DNA of 64,000 nt from Polytrichum commune (GCA_950295325.1 OX485803.1:49057554-49121553), one strand, 5' to 3'. Shown: positions 30,581-43,640, numbered from the stretch's first letter. Notes: generated from the sequence alone by a model not told the origin. Numbers and translations are program-made.

Positions 30581-31860
30581 CTAGTGTTGCCTACCCAAGT
30601 TAGCAATTGCCATCTTATCTAAAATCCATACTAGCTTTTGAAAACTAATCATTTCATTAACACCAAAATGTAAAGAGTTGTCTAATAAGAAATTAGACAA
30701 CAATGATGCATGATGTTTAGCATCACTAAGCTTTATTGTAGGTGGAGCAACATCATCCACATATACTAAATGTAGATCAACATTAAGCTCAAAGCCTTGT
30801 GCATAATTGACTCCCAAAGCAACATCCACCAACTCATTAGTGTTCAATTCTAGTTCAATAATCTCTTCCCCTTTCATCTGAATGTAAGTCTCGATTGACA
30901 TCTCATCATCACCCAATCGCAACTTTGAAATCAAAGCACCAAGTTCATCTAATTCTTCTTGCATTCTCTTCTTCTCCCTTTCATCAACTAGGGCAAAATC
31001 AACATTCCATGTTGTAGGTAATATATGCGCCATCCTCCAACAATTCATGGCTATTTGTGCATCCAACTCACTCCATACTTCATAACTCCACATAATACCA
31101 TGTCTGAAGTTGGGCACCATCTTCTTTAAGTCCTTCAATGTAGCATCATTATATTGTGATAAAACCCACTGCAAAAGTTTCTTCTTGTACTAAATTTTGA
31201 AAGATGCTATTATACCTTGATCCAAAGGTTGAACTACGCTTGTAAGATTGGGAGGAAGGAATACCAAGTTCATGTTGCTCAATTCCAAGGTTAAAAAACA
31301 ACAAGACTTACCAACTTTGGCAGAGCTAACAACATGTGAAGATGCATTATCCAAAATCATAAGCATCTTTTGATTTTGGCCTTTGAACTGATTGTTGAGC
31401 TACAAAATCCAAGCTTCAAATATAACCCCCTTCATCCAAGTTGTTTTATTTGAGTGCCACCGAACATACTCATGAGGCTGCCACCTTCCAAAACATTATG
31501 GTTGCTTAGACATATACATCACAAGCAACTTCAACTTATTAGTCCCAGTTGAATTAACAGCAAGAGCAAGTATTACATGCTCCTTCTATAACTTCCGACC
31601 CTTCACCTTCCCTTGTGCTAATGTTTTAATAGGATGTGCTCTAAAATACAATCCAGTCTCATCCATGTTGTAAACATATTCAAGCTGACAAAAAAATAAG
31701 AAGGAGGCCACTCTAACCCTAAACAAGTCCATTCTACACTAGTAACCCTAATTATCATTAAGCTCCCAATGATGGGTGAAGTTTCCAAGTAATTCCCAAG
31801 TGAAAATGGTTGTATTTTAGATGTACATAATATAGATGAAGGGAATTTTAGCATTAATTA
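30581..31860 (-). pseudogene. Decayed pogo/Tigger-type DDE transposase
   Basis: Read on the minus strand, motifs of pogo/Tigger transposases appear in order but in more than one frame: YNMDETGLYFRAHPIKT (about 31680-31620, first catalytic Asp), MILDNASSHVV (about 31360-31310, second Asp), then sequence like FLPPNLTSVVQPLDQGI (about 31260-31200), and finally an open stretch of 197 codons (30581-31174) for the C-terminal region. The N-terminal DNA-binding part was not identified. Several stops and frame changes make it inactive. A Tc1/mariner-superfamily plain DNA transposon is the clear assignment. Confidence 0.8.
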
Positions 31861-34226
31861 CCTCTTTAATATGACAAATATCGTATTATCGAGTGTCGTA
31901 GTCATACAAAAGAGGGAGCCCAAAAATGTGTCATAGTATCGAGGGTGTCGTATTAACAAGGTTAGACTCTAGGTGGGAGCTTGACAACTTTAATTGAGCT
32001 TGGCAACAAGCTCTGCTGCAACCTAATGCAAATCGCTGATCCCCATGCCCCCGTTGGCCATGGCTCCATGTCTCCTAGGACAACACATCAGCCACGAGCC
32101 GTTGGATGCTGGACAAGGCCCGTGCATCAACAGTGGAGAATCTCCTGGCTCGTGATCACACAGGCCTCGTTCATAGTGCCTCAGTGACCCAGGCATTGCG
32201 TTCCAAATTGTAGCATATGCTAAATGGGGATAAATAGTGTAGTAACCCCCGGGATGTTCAAGGGTTTTATGTTGGATGGATGAGAGGTACGTTTGTATGC
32301 AATAATTCAATCTTTTTGATATATTTTGGCATTAAAACCGAGGTCCCATGTTGATCCAACTAAACTACGCTAAATATGATATTTAATGTCCCAATCCTAA
32401 TTGTCTTGCTCAATACTAATATAGTGTCACCAACACTAAACGTTAACCCAACTTTCATTCCTTGTAAAATTTTGGGGGGATTTTAGTTTACAGTGTTGCA
32501 ATTACTGTCACTTACCAAGAAATGTTTTATTCAAATTTCAATCATCCATGACAGTATTTCATCACAAGTTTCTGTCAAGAGAAGGTAGGGTTTTCGCCAA
32601 TGCATGAACTCATCCATCATCCATGACAATATTTATTCACCTATTCATAATAAGTGTCATCCGAAAAGTTATCAAGTGACATAAAATATCATATGACACT
32701 AAAGATCACATTCAGTGTAGTTTCTGTTCACACAACAGAACCTTATATCCTTCGCATGATCAACCTTGACTTACTGCCATCACCCAGGAAGCTCTCTCTG
32801 TTCAGTGAGAATTCTTTATTCCTCTTCCAGGCCAGCTTGCCACAGTCATGGAGTTGTAAAAACTAACCCTCACTACACTGAGGGTGTGTATAACATCCCA
32901 GAATTCACAAATTTTATCAAACAGTGATGAGAACTGACACTAATCCAAATGGCACCTCTAATCATTTGAGTTTCTCAAATCAGGTCCATCACTACTTGAC
33001 ATTATTTATTTATGAACCCACGACAGCCAGGTCAATAAGACCAGCTGCATATACGTGAACAACCTCTGTTCAATTTCAGTCCTCTACTTTCCAAACTTTG
33101 CCTCCAAGGCTTTTCATGCACAGCTCGTATAATTACTTTCCATCACTAGTTTTGTGATGGTGTAATTGGTATAGTATACCACCAAGGTTAAAACCCAGAG
33201 GAAAGCTGAAAAGTGAGGCTTTACATATCCTCCTGTTTTGTTGCCAACTTTACATATAGTCATGGCTGTCAGACTCTAGATTAAAACTTTGCTTACTTTT
33301 GATGAATAAATCGTCAACCATGTACTCAATAATGGTTTCAGCTGCTTCAAAGCATAGTGCTAACCTCCTCCACCACTTGAACTCGGTAAATTCTCCTTTG
33401 ATTTTCCAGTCAGTGTCCTCTGGGACCTTTAATAATATAGCTGCCGAGGTAAATAGCTTGGACATCTTGAAGTCAGTTTTCTGCTAGTTGACTTCCAAGC
33501 CATGTCCATCCTTGGTCCCCATCAGAGGGAGCGCATGTGCTCATGCACATGGTAATTGGTAGTTTTAAACTATCGAGAGGGACAAGACAGCATCTGATAC
33601 AGATGAATCCACAAAATCCAAAAAGAATTTGGAAGAATACACCAGCATCCATTCCATATTGAAACTGTCATGTACCACTCTTCTCCACATGAATACCCAA
33701 AATTTCCTCCAACGCGAAGTCTTCAGCTTCCAAACACAGCAAGCTTTAGAAGTACAAGTTGCTGCTTTGAATCAACGGAAGCCCATCCTGCCCTTGTCAA
33801 TGTTCAGAGTCCGACTATGTAATGGTCTTCTCAGCTCAGATATAAACTGGGGAGCAGGTTGATGTGAATCCTCCCCTGCGGGAAGTTGGGAGTCGTGTAC
33901 AGGAATGGCCATTCCAAACCAACTTAGACACCAATTTTCAGTAGCCATCTCCAATCTCCATGGTATACAAGGCACAACTCCTCAAATCAAGCGCTCCAAA
34001 AGTGCGTAAGTTGCGAAAGTCCAAACCTGAATCATCAGCTTCGCACCTACCATACATTCAGGTCCAATTGGGCAAGTCCCTGCCTAAATCCAACTTCCAC
34101 ATCATGTTAGATAGGTCTAACCAATCACATGATGACATGTGGCACCTTTCAGCAGAAAGTTATGAATTTATGACTAATCCAACCTGCGCATAGGGTATTT
34201 CTGGAACTGCTTTAGACAAAAGCAAT
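31861..34226. other. Intergenic DNA and 3' flank of the histidine kinase
   Basis: No further exon of the histidine kinase and no other gene is recognised. The part next to 34226 should hold the kinase 3' untranslated region. Open frames are short and unconvincing. Confidence 0.4.
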
Positions 34227-37200
34227 CTATGGTGAACCCCTTTCACTCCGCTCTGTCTGCACAACTCTGTTAATGACTCCTGAAAGGCTCTCCCAGTCAA
34301 TCGGTTTCGTCAAATAGCCGTCCAGGCCCATAGCCTCAAGTGTCTTGTCCGCTCGCGTCATGACGTCAGCTGTCAAGGCAAAAATTGGAACATCAGCCAC
34401 TCGACTCCCTAGGGCTCGAATTGCCTTGGTAGCACTCAGACCATCGAGCACAGGCATTTGCAGATCCATTAGTATCATGTCATACTGGCCTGTCTGTATC
34501 TTCTCCACTGCAAGCTGTCCATTGGCTACTAGCTCCACCTGCAAAAAACAACTTACAAAAAAATATATCAATTACCAACCAGGATATGAGAATATGCAAC
34601 AACAGCATTTTTACAAGTACGTGATGAACAAAGGACAATTTGTCATTACCAATTTGAGGTAGCAAACCAACTTTCCAGCGAAAGGTCTCATTAGACTCTG
34701 AACTGCACACTACTTGGAAGCAAAAATAACTGTACCTCATGACCATAATGCTTCAACATCTTTCTGATGAGAAGTTGGTTAACCATATTATCCTCAGCAA
34801 CAAGAACCCGCAAAGTCCTCCCCTTGCTCTTCCAAGATGCCAGCTCCCTCTTGTCTCTTTCAGGTGAAGGAAGCTCCAGTTCTGGCAAGTACCTACTGGA
34901 GTTTAGTGCTGCCCTTAATGGCACACAAAATACAAACGTACTTCCTTTACCAGCTTCACTTTCCACCCATATGCTGCCATTCATCACCTCCACCACGCCT
35001 TTACAGATGGCGAGCCCTAACCCTGTCCCCCCAAACTTCCTCGTAGTGCTACTGTCAGCTTGGGAGAATGATTGAAATAGACGGCCTTGCTGTTCCTTGG
35101 TGAGACCGATTCCAGTGTCAGCCACTCGGACCTCATACCACAAGAATTTCGCCAAATCCTCATCTTCTAAAACAGCTTCATCAATGATCTCATCCTCCAG
35201 ATTCACTGACCCTTCTGCATCATCTATCCCACTCTCTACATGGGAATTCTCCCAAGCATTGGAATCCTCGTGGTGTCTGTCCCCAAATCTCACATACAGA
35301 TCTTTGTCTGGGACTACTTGGGAATCCTCTGAACTCTTTTTCGCATCAATCGTTGACCCTTGTGGTTCAGACAGTGAAGTGCACCTCTTGTCACCGCCAG
35401 ATTGCAGCTGCCATTCCCAAATGCATATGTGAGAATTCAACATTTGCTAAACCCAAATCTCACAGATGATCATGCTGACCTTTAGAACAAGTACTGTGTA
35501 GAGATTGTAATAGCAAGCCACCTGTTGCCATATCCACATAACAAACATTTGATATGGATGAAAAGCGCATATTATGTTCGAAAATCTGTGGCAAGGGCTA
35601 CAACCAATCACTGTATCTGCATCTATATGCGGAAAATCAATGCAGCCATCCACTTTTTCCAACAAAACGAGCCCGTTTGTCACCACCGCACACTCTTAAC
35701 AAACATGATGAGACGAGCATTCAATAACCTTAATTCCCCTAAAGATGTCTCAATCACCTAAAGGTGAATGATTCCCACCTAAAGGTGACTCATTCACCTA
35801 AAATAATCTAGGGTGCTAAAATTGATAAGCTCTTTACCATGTCTTTTTGCAAGACAATGTGAAATAAACAAAGTTTTTCTACAAAATGCAGAAATGGATA
35901 CAGCAACTGTGGGAGACAAAAGTGGATGGATGCAGGAGGATTTATGGATACGGATACAGCAAGGGGTGGATTTGCTCTAGTGCTCCAAGCTGAAGATAGC
36001 ACTTAACTAACCACTTACTTCAACCTATATGTAACAAGGCAGGATAAGTGCACCCACCTCAGTGTCCCCCATTTCTGGATTTTCTGGGTCTTGTGGTGGT
36101 CTTGTGCAACATTCCACACGCTTCCATGTGATTGAAATGACTCCACGCTCAGTGAATTTGATTGCATTGCTCAACAGATTCGTAAGAACCTGTACTTTGT
36201 AGAATATATCATATCCAAACATATAGCCAACCCAACGAACTTCAATATTTGACTTAGGAAACAACATACCATTGAAATGAGCAATTGGCATCACTAAGAA
36301 GAATGTTGTATGACAATGACTTCAGAGAACTAAATATGTATTTTGTAACATGTATAAGAGCACAGAAATAGACAAGCCACTTGACTGAGATCAAATTGAG
36401 TTTCATAAGAAACATGCCTGGCGGAGTCGATTTGGATCACCTCGTACTGCCATCTCAACTTCAGGTGGCTTTGTCACAACCAGACTTAACCTTTTCTCTA
36501 GCAACTTTCCTTGAAATAACGCCTTAACCTACCACGATGTCAAAAACAGAGAAGTCAAAAAAAATCAAGCTTTAATAGGCAATCTAAACAACTTACCACA
36601 AAAAGTATGTAGAATCATGGCACATGACAGGTTCATCCCAACCAACACATCAAACTAATGTATAGACTTGTTTATTTAAACAGGCCCCAAATCATAGGCA
36701 AAAGATCCACTTGTTAAAGAAGTAAATAACAATCCAAGTCCTCACCTGTTCAAGAAGCTCCCCAATGTGGAAGTCTACAATTTCCAAAGCAAGATGGCCT
36801 GACTGAATTTTGGAGAAATCGAGGATTTCATTCAGAACCTGCATAAGACCCTCAGCAGAAACTTGCATGACCTTCACATAACCCCCTTGCTCCGGGGTCA
36901 AAGATGTTAACAGAAGCAAGTCCAGCATGCCCAGAACCCCTGTTACACATGAAAAAGAAGTTTTAATAAATAACAAGCACACAGACAGTACCCTACATGC
37001 ATTGTAAACACATCATGTTGGACATAACTGCAAAATCCTCACATATCAAAATAAAACAAAACACATGCCTGTCATAGGAGTCCGAAGCTCGTGACTCATC
37101 ATGGCCAGAAACTGTGACTTAGCAACGTCTGCTGCTTCTATTGCATCATGTGCGTCACGCTCTCGAGTAATATCATCAAAAAGCCACACCCGGCCATGAG

Positions 37201-39750
37201 TGGCCAAGTTACTTATAGGATAAGACCTCACTCGTAAGACGGACCTTGGATCCTTGAGCTCCCACACCCACTCTTGGTGACGGTCAGGATTTCCAACCAA
37301 GGAATTAAAACACCTGCCCAATGAGAAGCACAAAAGATGAGATGAAAGTATATAAGGCCCAAGGAGATGTGCAGGTGTTTCTAAAGTGAATATGAAATTA
37401 AAGTGCTTTGCATCGGGTTAGTGAATATGTAGAACTTAACATCTCATCCCAACAAATCTACCACAACACACAGAATAGTGCTTCAAACATTACTGTAAAC
37501 AAGAATCAAAACAGCTCCAAATAAAGCAGGACATGCAGGGAAAGACAATATAACGAAGGTGCGCACCGGTAGGTGTTGGCTCGAATCTTGCTGCGATCTG
37601 CTAGTCTTCTCATGCCGTTTGCAACTAATACAGGATCTACTTCGCCAGTATATGGCAGGCCCAATAACTCAGCTGCTGCTGTGTTGATTAGACAAGGAGC
37701 CTTCTTATCATCGACAAATACAACTGCCTGTTGTGCACTTTGATCAGAATACTAGAACATGACACTAACATAAGCCGTGGTGCATTTCCACAAGTTGGCA
37801 CAAATTCCTTAGTGACTCCTCATCAATGTATGGTTGTCAAACTTTGACAAATCAAAAACCTCAGAAGCATTATCATAGAAACACAACAAAATTTGGACAG
37901 AAGTAACACCTGTGGCGTCCTCTTCATAATGGAGTCAAATCTTCGGCCCATACGATCACAGCATTGGGCCCGAACTCGATTTGCAAGCAACAAAGGGAAG
38001 GTTTGGCCTGCGTCTGCCATCACATCCTCTGCTACATCGGGCACCTTGGAAGGGTCCAACCACAAAGCATAACATAACCCTTGGTAATTGCTGTTACACC
38101 AAAAACAAGCACATTCTCCCATCAAAATCATGTACACAGAAAGTTACACTTGAATGTGCCAATATTTTACTTCAGGATTCTTTTAGGTTATTTGCTAAGC
38201 AATCCAAATGGCAAGGTTTATGACATTATCACCACCAAGACCTCAAGCTATCATCATTTCAAACAGCAGTACATTCAGAAATTAGAAACAAAAAAACTAT
38301 TGGATTCAACAGAAAGGAAACCAGAAACTGAGGTCTGGTTCAAGCTTGCTACCCAACCACAACCATTGCAAGATAGAACTGAGAGTCATTGAAAATGCGT
38401 TGGAAAAGGTAAGAACATACCCTTCCGCATTGAATTGGGTGGCAAGATACTTTTTTGGTCTAGATCCCAGGGCAGCAGTGATGACACTCGGAAGCAGTAG
38501 CCCTTGTGTGTCAACAACCTATTATCCCCACCCACAACAACCATTTCCAAATTGGTTCAACCCATGATGTACATAACACTCAACTGGTAAAAGTGGAGCA
38601 GAAACATGACATCTTGGTGCCTGAATTTGAAGTATGGACGTGACTTGAACTTCAGCAGAATATAGCCTCCAGAAATGGCTAACACTTATTGACCAGGAAT
38701 GCCAGAAGGAGGAAATGTCATGTAACCATGGCCTTCCCCATATTCATCAGACTGTGACACCAATTTGTCAACAATTGTGACAATTTTAATGTCTGGATAT
38801 TGGCCTCCCTCTTCAAGACTATAATTCATTCAGAATAGAGTGTAAGGAAATAGTATGACCTAAAGCAAGGTCACCACATACAAACTATTATTTACACAAC
38901 AGGAAAGAAGACTCCCAACACATACTATGATCTGCAATTACAAATGATCATTCTCCAAAATCCCTCCAACTCATGATCATGAATGACCTTCAAGATTCCA
39001 AGTCTCTTTAACCATGCACAGCACATGAATAAGCAAGACACCAACAGAAAGCTTTCCAATGGGCAGGATATGGCTAGTTTTCCGATCTGTCATCTGCAAG
39101 CTTTATTTATTGCTTGAAAATTTAATGCACCACATCATTACACCAATGGGAATAAAAGCCCAGAAAACTGGGAGAAGACCCAAATTTTATTTATTTTCAT
39201 TTTTATTTTTATTTTGAAGTCTAGGAACAAGAAAACAGCAAATCTATCAAATTAATCAGTGACAATCTGACTAAGCAGCTTGAGGAGGTCTTGGTTGCCG
39301 CACCTCACAATTAGACTTTGATAGCAACCCTTTGGACAGCCTGACTGGCACATTGATCAGGTCCCTGGGTACACACAGGACTGTTTCAAGTAGACCGTGT
39401 GGACTATGCAAAAGCCCTGCAACAATTACATCACATTGAAGAGCTGTGGCCACCATCTGTAAAACCGAGTGTGGGAGATCCAAGAATTCCTCTTTCGTCT
39501 GCTTCTGAGATTGCTCTGGTGGTGAATCCTGTAACATTGTTCCAAGTACCGAAGCTGCAACACCCAACCCTTTCTTCTCCAAACCTGTCAGCTGAGAAGA
39601 CTGGCTGCTTGATCCATTTTGATGGATTCCCTTGGTAGATGTTGAGGATGTGGCTGTCGTCTCTGTAATGGAAGAGTATGTGCTTGACAATGTGGATCCA
39701 GCAGAGCTGGAACGTGGCACAGCACTATCACCAACAAACTCTCCCTCCAT
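34227..39750 (-). CDS. PHK-type PAS/hybrid histidine kinase (ten exons)
   Basis: Exons, all in phase: 39304-39750 (open to 39759), 38421-38518, 37910-38090, 37567-37727, 37069-37313, 36746-36939, 36418-36528, 36058-36189, 34736-35407 and 34227-34538, giving about 850 residues. Domains: Ser/Thr-rich N-terminus, GAF-like region (about 90-240), PAS (AVVFVDDKKAPCLINTAAAE, about 243-345), HisKA with H-box FLAMMSHELRTPM (His370), HATPase with N-box NLLSNAIKF (Asn487), ADTGIGL and GGTGLGLAI, an acidic insert of about 85 residues before the G1 box, and a receiver (VLVAEDN, phospho-Asp772 in ILMDLQMP, LTKPID). There are no membrane segments, so it is soluble, and no CHASE or ethylene-binding domain. 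It most resembles the moss PHK1/PHK2 family, which represses light-induced branching. Introns 5 and 7 use GC donors (CAG|GCATGT). The ninth exon could instead start at 35446. It may be fused to the KAI2 domain upstream. Confidence 0.9.
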
Positions 39751-40053
39751 ATTTGGGACCTCAAAAAACCTACAGCTACTATGAAAATATCAAAGAGACA
39801 ATTGCTTTTGAAAAAAAAAAAACCCTTATTTTTGTGTACACCATAAACTACACTAATGATTGGACAATAATCTCAAAGACTTCTGCTGTGACACCTAAGG
39901 ATAAGCCAGAAAGGATCACACAATAAGCTACAATTTGATGTACCAGTGAGTTATCACACTATGTCAAGTTGATTCCGTGTTATTTCAGTCTTATGCCAAG
40001 TTGATTCCATGTTATTTCGGTGTTACACAAAAGTGAAAACTGCATGACATATT

Positions 40054-40101
40054 CCCCCCACCTCCCTCCCTCCCTCCCTCCCTACCCACCCACCCCCCCC
40101 T
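40054..40101 (-). repeat. G-rich (quadruplex-prone) tract between KAI2 and the kinase
   Basis: On the minus (sense) strand this is a run of GGGTGGG and GGGAGGG repeats with more than eight G triplets. It lies in the 389-base stretch between the KAI2 stop and the first kinase exon. RNA from this locus would be strongly quadruplex-prone here, which could affect splicing or 3' end formation. Confidence 0.8.
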
Positions 40102-40139
40102 CTAAATGCACTATCTGCTTAAGGTGCTGAGGTAACTTC

Positions 40140-41367
40140 TCAGTTTACTATATTCCCGACAAGATGTCTCTTCAAGACAGGAATGACAACATCCGGTGAG
40201 CTAAGCTGAGGCAAGTGGCCCTCGGTTGGTAAAACCTCCACAACAGTTGGTCCCCCAAGTGCGTGATGGAGGTATGCTGAAACAACTACTGGAACTGCCA
40301 AATCCTTGGCACTTTGGAGAATATGGCAAGGAACTTCAACCTGCAAGTGACAGAACGCACTGCATGGTTAGTTACTTTAATGGGTGCGATCTTGTGGATT
40401 TTCAACAGGATACAACATTCTGTAAAAAGAGAGAAGCATGATGTGATGTATAAGAACAAATAAACCAAGATTTAGCACCAGATTGAGATCTCAAATAGCA
40501 CTTGTAGATTATGAACACAACCTGATGCAAAATGTTCCGTAAGTCACTTTGGAAGATAGTCCTGGCCACACTAAAAGCAATGTCTGGACGAATATTGAAG
40601 AGAGTTCTGCTAAACTCCTGGACTGCCATAGAGTCTATGTCTGCCCCAACAGCAAGAGGGGCAAAGCCTGAAACCCAAGCCTTGAAGTTGGATTGCATAG
40701 CCAGAAACAGTTGGTTAAGGTCTTCCTGATCCAGACCCCCAAAATAGTTGACATCGTTGAGATACCTTCAAATAGAAGAAAAAAACCACTTGAGTGCACA
40801 CTCTTTATGGGTGAACGCTTGTGAGATACTTCATATGTCTTCACATGCATGCCATTCTTCCCTTTAATTACCTTTTCAGATACTCAGCTCATTCATGACT
40901 CGTATACCAAGTCAAAAAATAGGTTATGAGAACACATGGACATACCTTGGAGAAGCAGATATCATAATAATCTTGGAGAAGATGTGAGGCTGTTCGATTG
41001 AGGCTAAGCATCCAACCATACCTGACACCGAGTGTCCAATGTAAATGCAGGAGTCCACTTCAAGTTCAATTAGGATTGCAAGCAAGTCGTCGGCATAACC
41101 ATACAAGTTGGAGTATCTTTTGACACTAAAGTACTCTGGATCAGTCGTTCCAGCTCCCATATTGTCGAAAAGAATGACTTTGTAGTCATCGACAAGATGG
41201 GGTAAGACATGCTTCCACACAGACTGATCAGTTCCAAAGCCATGGCCAAGAACTACAATCTCCTTCCCATTGCCGACTACCCGCACATTGTGAGCCTCAA
41301 GAAGAGTAGGAAGGTGAGACATGCCCTTGTAAAGTGGTGTGTAAGCAACCGAATTTACCACTTGCAT
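40140..41367 (-). CDS. KAI2: KAI2/D14-family alpha/beta hydrolase receptor (three exons)
   Basis: Exons: 40946-41367, 40522-40765 and 40140-40340, giving 288 residues. The introns are clean (AG|GTATGT to TTTGAAG|G, and CAG|GTTGTG to TTGCAG|G). The protein follows Arabidopsis KAI2 closely: [75 protein letters not shown] and [17 protein letters not shown]. The catalytic triad is Ser113, Asp235 and His264. KAI2 proteins perceive karrikin-derived and endogenous butenolide signals and act with MAX2 and SMXL proteins, although SMXL dependence varies in early plants. The ATG at 41367 directly follows an in-frame TAA; starting at Met16 would give the usual KAI2 length. The first intron position (SPR|Y) is the conserved KAI2 one; the second is extra. 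The stop may be skipped by splicing at ATA|GTAAAC, joining it to the histidine kinase. Confidence 0.95.
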
Positions 41368-41466
41368 TTACAGACTCCTCTATACATGCCCAACTTTGTC
41401 TTCAGGCTCTGCCTGCTTGCACATACATACACATGGTAAGCTTTGAGTCTGTGCATAAAAGCAAAG

Positions 41467-41912
41467 ATCACTCAGATACCAACATCATTCACAGGGCTAA
41501 TAACAGGAGTTAGTGTTTAGTAAACATATATGAAATGCCCAACTCGAGTATATAGGCATCTCATATATAAGAGCATGTCAAGATCTCAACATTATGTCCT
41601 AATGTGCAACTCTTACGACAGCAGAAACTTCACAATTGTCTAAATTTGAACCATCAGACATTGTAAGTCATCAACATAACCTGAAAATGCTTAATCACTC
41701 AGATACCAACATCATTCACCAGGTCTTAAGGCTTAGTAAGCATAATATGAAATGCACAACTCAAATATAAAAGTATCTCACAAGAGCACGTCAAGAGCTC
41801 CATAACATGTCTAATTGTGCAACTCTAAGGACAACAGACACTTCACAATTGTCTAGAACTCAACCATGAGACATTGTAAGTCATCAACACAAACCGAAAA
41901 TGCTTAACCAGC
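41467..41912. repeat. Tandem duplication, about 225 bp, upstream of KAI2
   Basis: Two units (about 41467-41694 and 41695-41912) both begin TCACTCAGATACCAACATCA and end with CATTGTAAGTCATCAACA followed by GAAAATGCTTAA. They are about 80% alike. They lie in the 5' flank or leader intron of KAI2. Confidence 0.85.
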
Positions 41913-43640
41913 TTTTCTTTCGCATACAACGGTGTCCCAATTTCCATACCAAGAGTATAATAACCCTGACTCGGGCTTAACCTTCCTAGAACTCAGGTGC
42001 ACACTACCCAAAGAAGCCCCAGCGCTGCGAAGGATTAGCACCAAAGCTTGGAGTGGATATAGAATTCCAATCCTGAAAACTGAGAACTCTTAACATAAAT
42101 TCCGTTGATAGTGTGCACAAAATCCCATGGTCATAGATGGTGGGCAGCAAAGCGTTAGTCCGTGAGTTCAGACCTCTGTGACATCACCACTTCGGAGAGT
42201 GGCACCATTTTCAGACAATTGCTTCAGAGGTGCGAGGAGCACATATATTTTTGTACGCAATAAACAGGCTAGAAAGAGACTACCAAAAACATATTCAAAA
42301 GCCATCGCTCCAACAAGGGGCAAAGAGAGGAGAGCTCCAAACCCTAGAAAGCTGAGTACACTGAGTTTATCCTAGGAGAAAACTGAACTACCTTGAATTT
42401 CTCCATGACTCCGTTAAGAAGGCAGAAAAATCCTCTCTTCCAAATAAGAGCAAGATTATTTTTTTTCCCCGCCCGAAAAAACAGAAATCTTGAGTGGAAA
42501 ATTGATGTGCTTCGATGAGTGCCACCCCCCACAGACCTAAAAGGAGAGATTCACGGACACACAGAAAAAGAATGGATCTTGGGGGCATGATCTGCATCCA
42601 AGAAACCCAGATGGAGTAAACCTATGATAAATCCCAAGGGATTTCTGTCTCTCAGGCAGAATTGAATGGGAACTTGGATGAGGACCACAAGACTCCGGTT
42701 AGATCTGAGAAACTGCCAACTTACGTCAGACACCAGCTTAGCAACTGCCAAAAGAGTCCCTAGAAGTAGATGACCCGAAGCTCATTAAGATGAGGTTTCT
42801 TGAAAGGCGGAAATGAAATTTTCAAGTCAACTTAAAATGTCTGAGGAACCGAATCATTCCAAAGAACAGAACACTCTCCTCTGGTTGATATCACCTGTAA
42901 TCCCAATTTCCAAACCCGGAACTTACCCCAAATCTGGCAATTCTGAGCAATTTCGGGTTTCGCGCCTGTTTCTACCAGACTGTGAGGTACACATAGCTTA
43001 CATTTCCAGCCCTGGAGTCATTCAGAAGTGACAGACTCATCACAGACTACACCCAAAAAAAGGAGAAGATATGATTTTATTTTATTTTATTTTATGTTAA
43101 AAAAAAGCACAACCAGAATTCTTCCACGAGGTCTGCCCGCATAAATTCGTCAGATAGACGGCAACTGTAGATCGATAGGAGTCGAATTCTCAACCCAAAA
43201 TAGAATTCCAGCAGCAACTTTAGCTCCAGATTCAAAGAAATAAATTGCTGGAAGAAAAGATGAAAGATGAATCATTCACCTCCATGCAACACATGAATCC
43301 ACCACAAAACTCGCTTCAACTCCACACACTTACTCCTTGAATCACCACCGCTAAACTCAAAATTAACGCTTCCGTTCCCTTCCCTTCCCACAAATCCACA
43401 CAAATAAAAAACACACACAAACACTCACACTCCTCTCTCTCCACAGCCACCAACAGTCTCCTACGCAAGCTTAGAATCTTCCTTCACCCCAGCCTACTTT
43501 GCAGATTCGTGGATTCCTTCCTTAAATCTCTCCGAAACTTGTTACTCGCGCACATCAATGCCACTGGTGCCATGAGTTAGTTAAGTTCCTCCTCACCTTG
43601 CAAGAGCAGATGCAGATGCAGATGCAAATCTTCTCATCAT
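41913..43640 (-). promoter_or_regulatory. KAI2 5' region: probable leader exon and promoter
   Basis: No coding sequence is recognised. On the minus strand, pyrimidine/purine-rich leader-like sequence lies at about 43300-43450, followed by a possible donor (GGAG|GTGAATGA near 43280), so a non-coding first exon about 2 kb upstream of the KAI2 ATG is plausible. A (TTTTA)n tract occurs at about 43074-43095. The start of transcription cannot be placed. Confidence 0.3.

Noticed and set aside
34227-39750. Cytokinin, ethylene or phytochrome receptor identity for the histidine kinase
   Set aside because: There is no CHASE domain, no ethylene-binding membrane segments and no bilin-binding Cys region. 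The GAF/PAS plus hybrid kinase layout fits the PHK family better.
40140-41367. D14 (strigolactone receptor) rather than KAI2
   Set aside because: The signature stretches ([49 protein letters not shown]) match KAI2 far more closely than D14.
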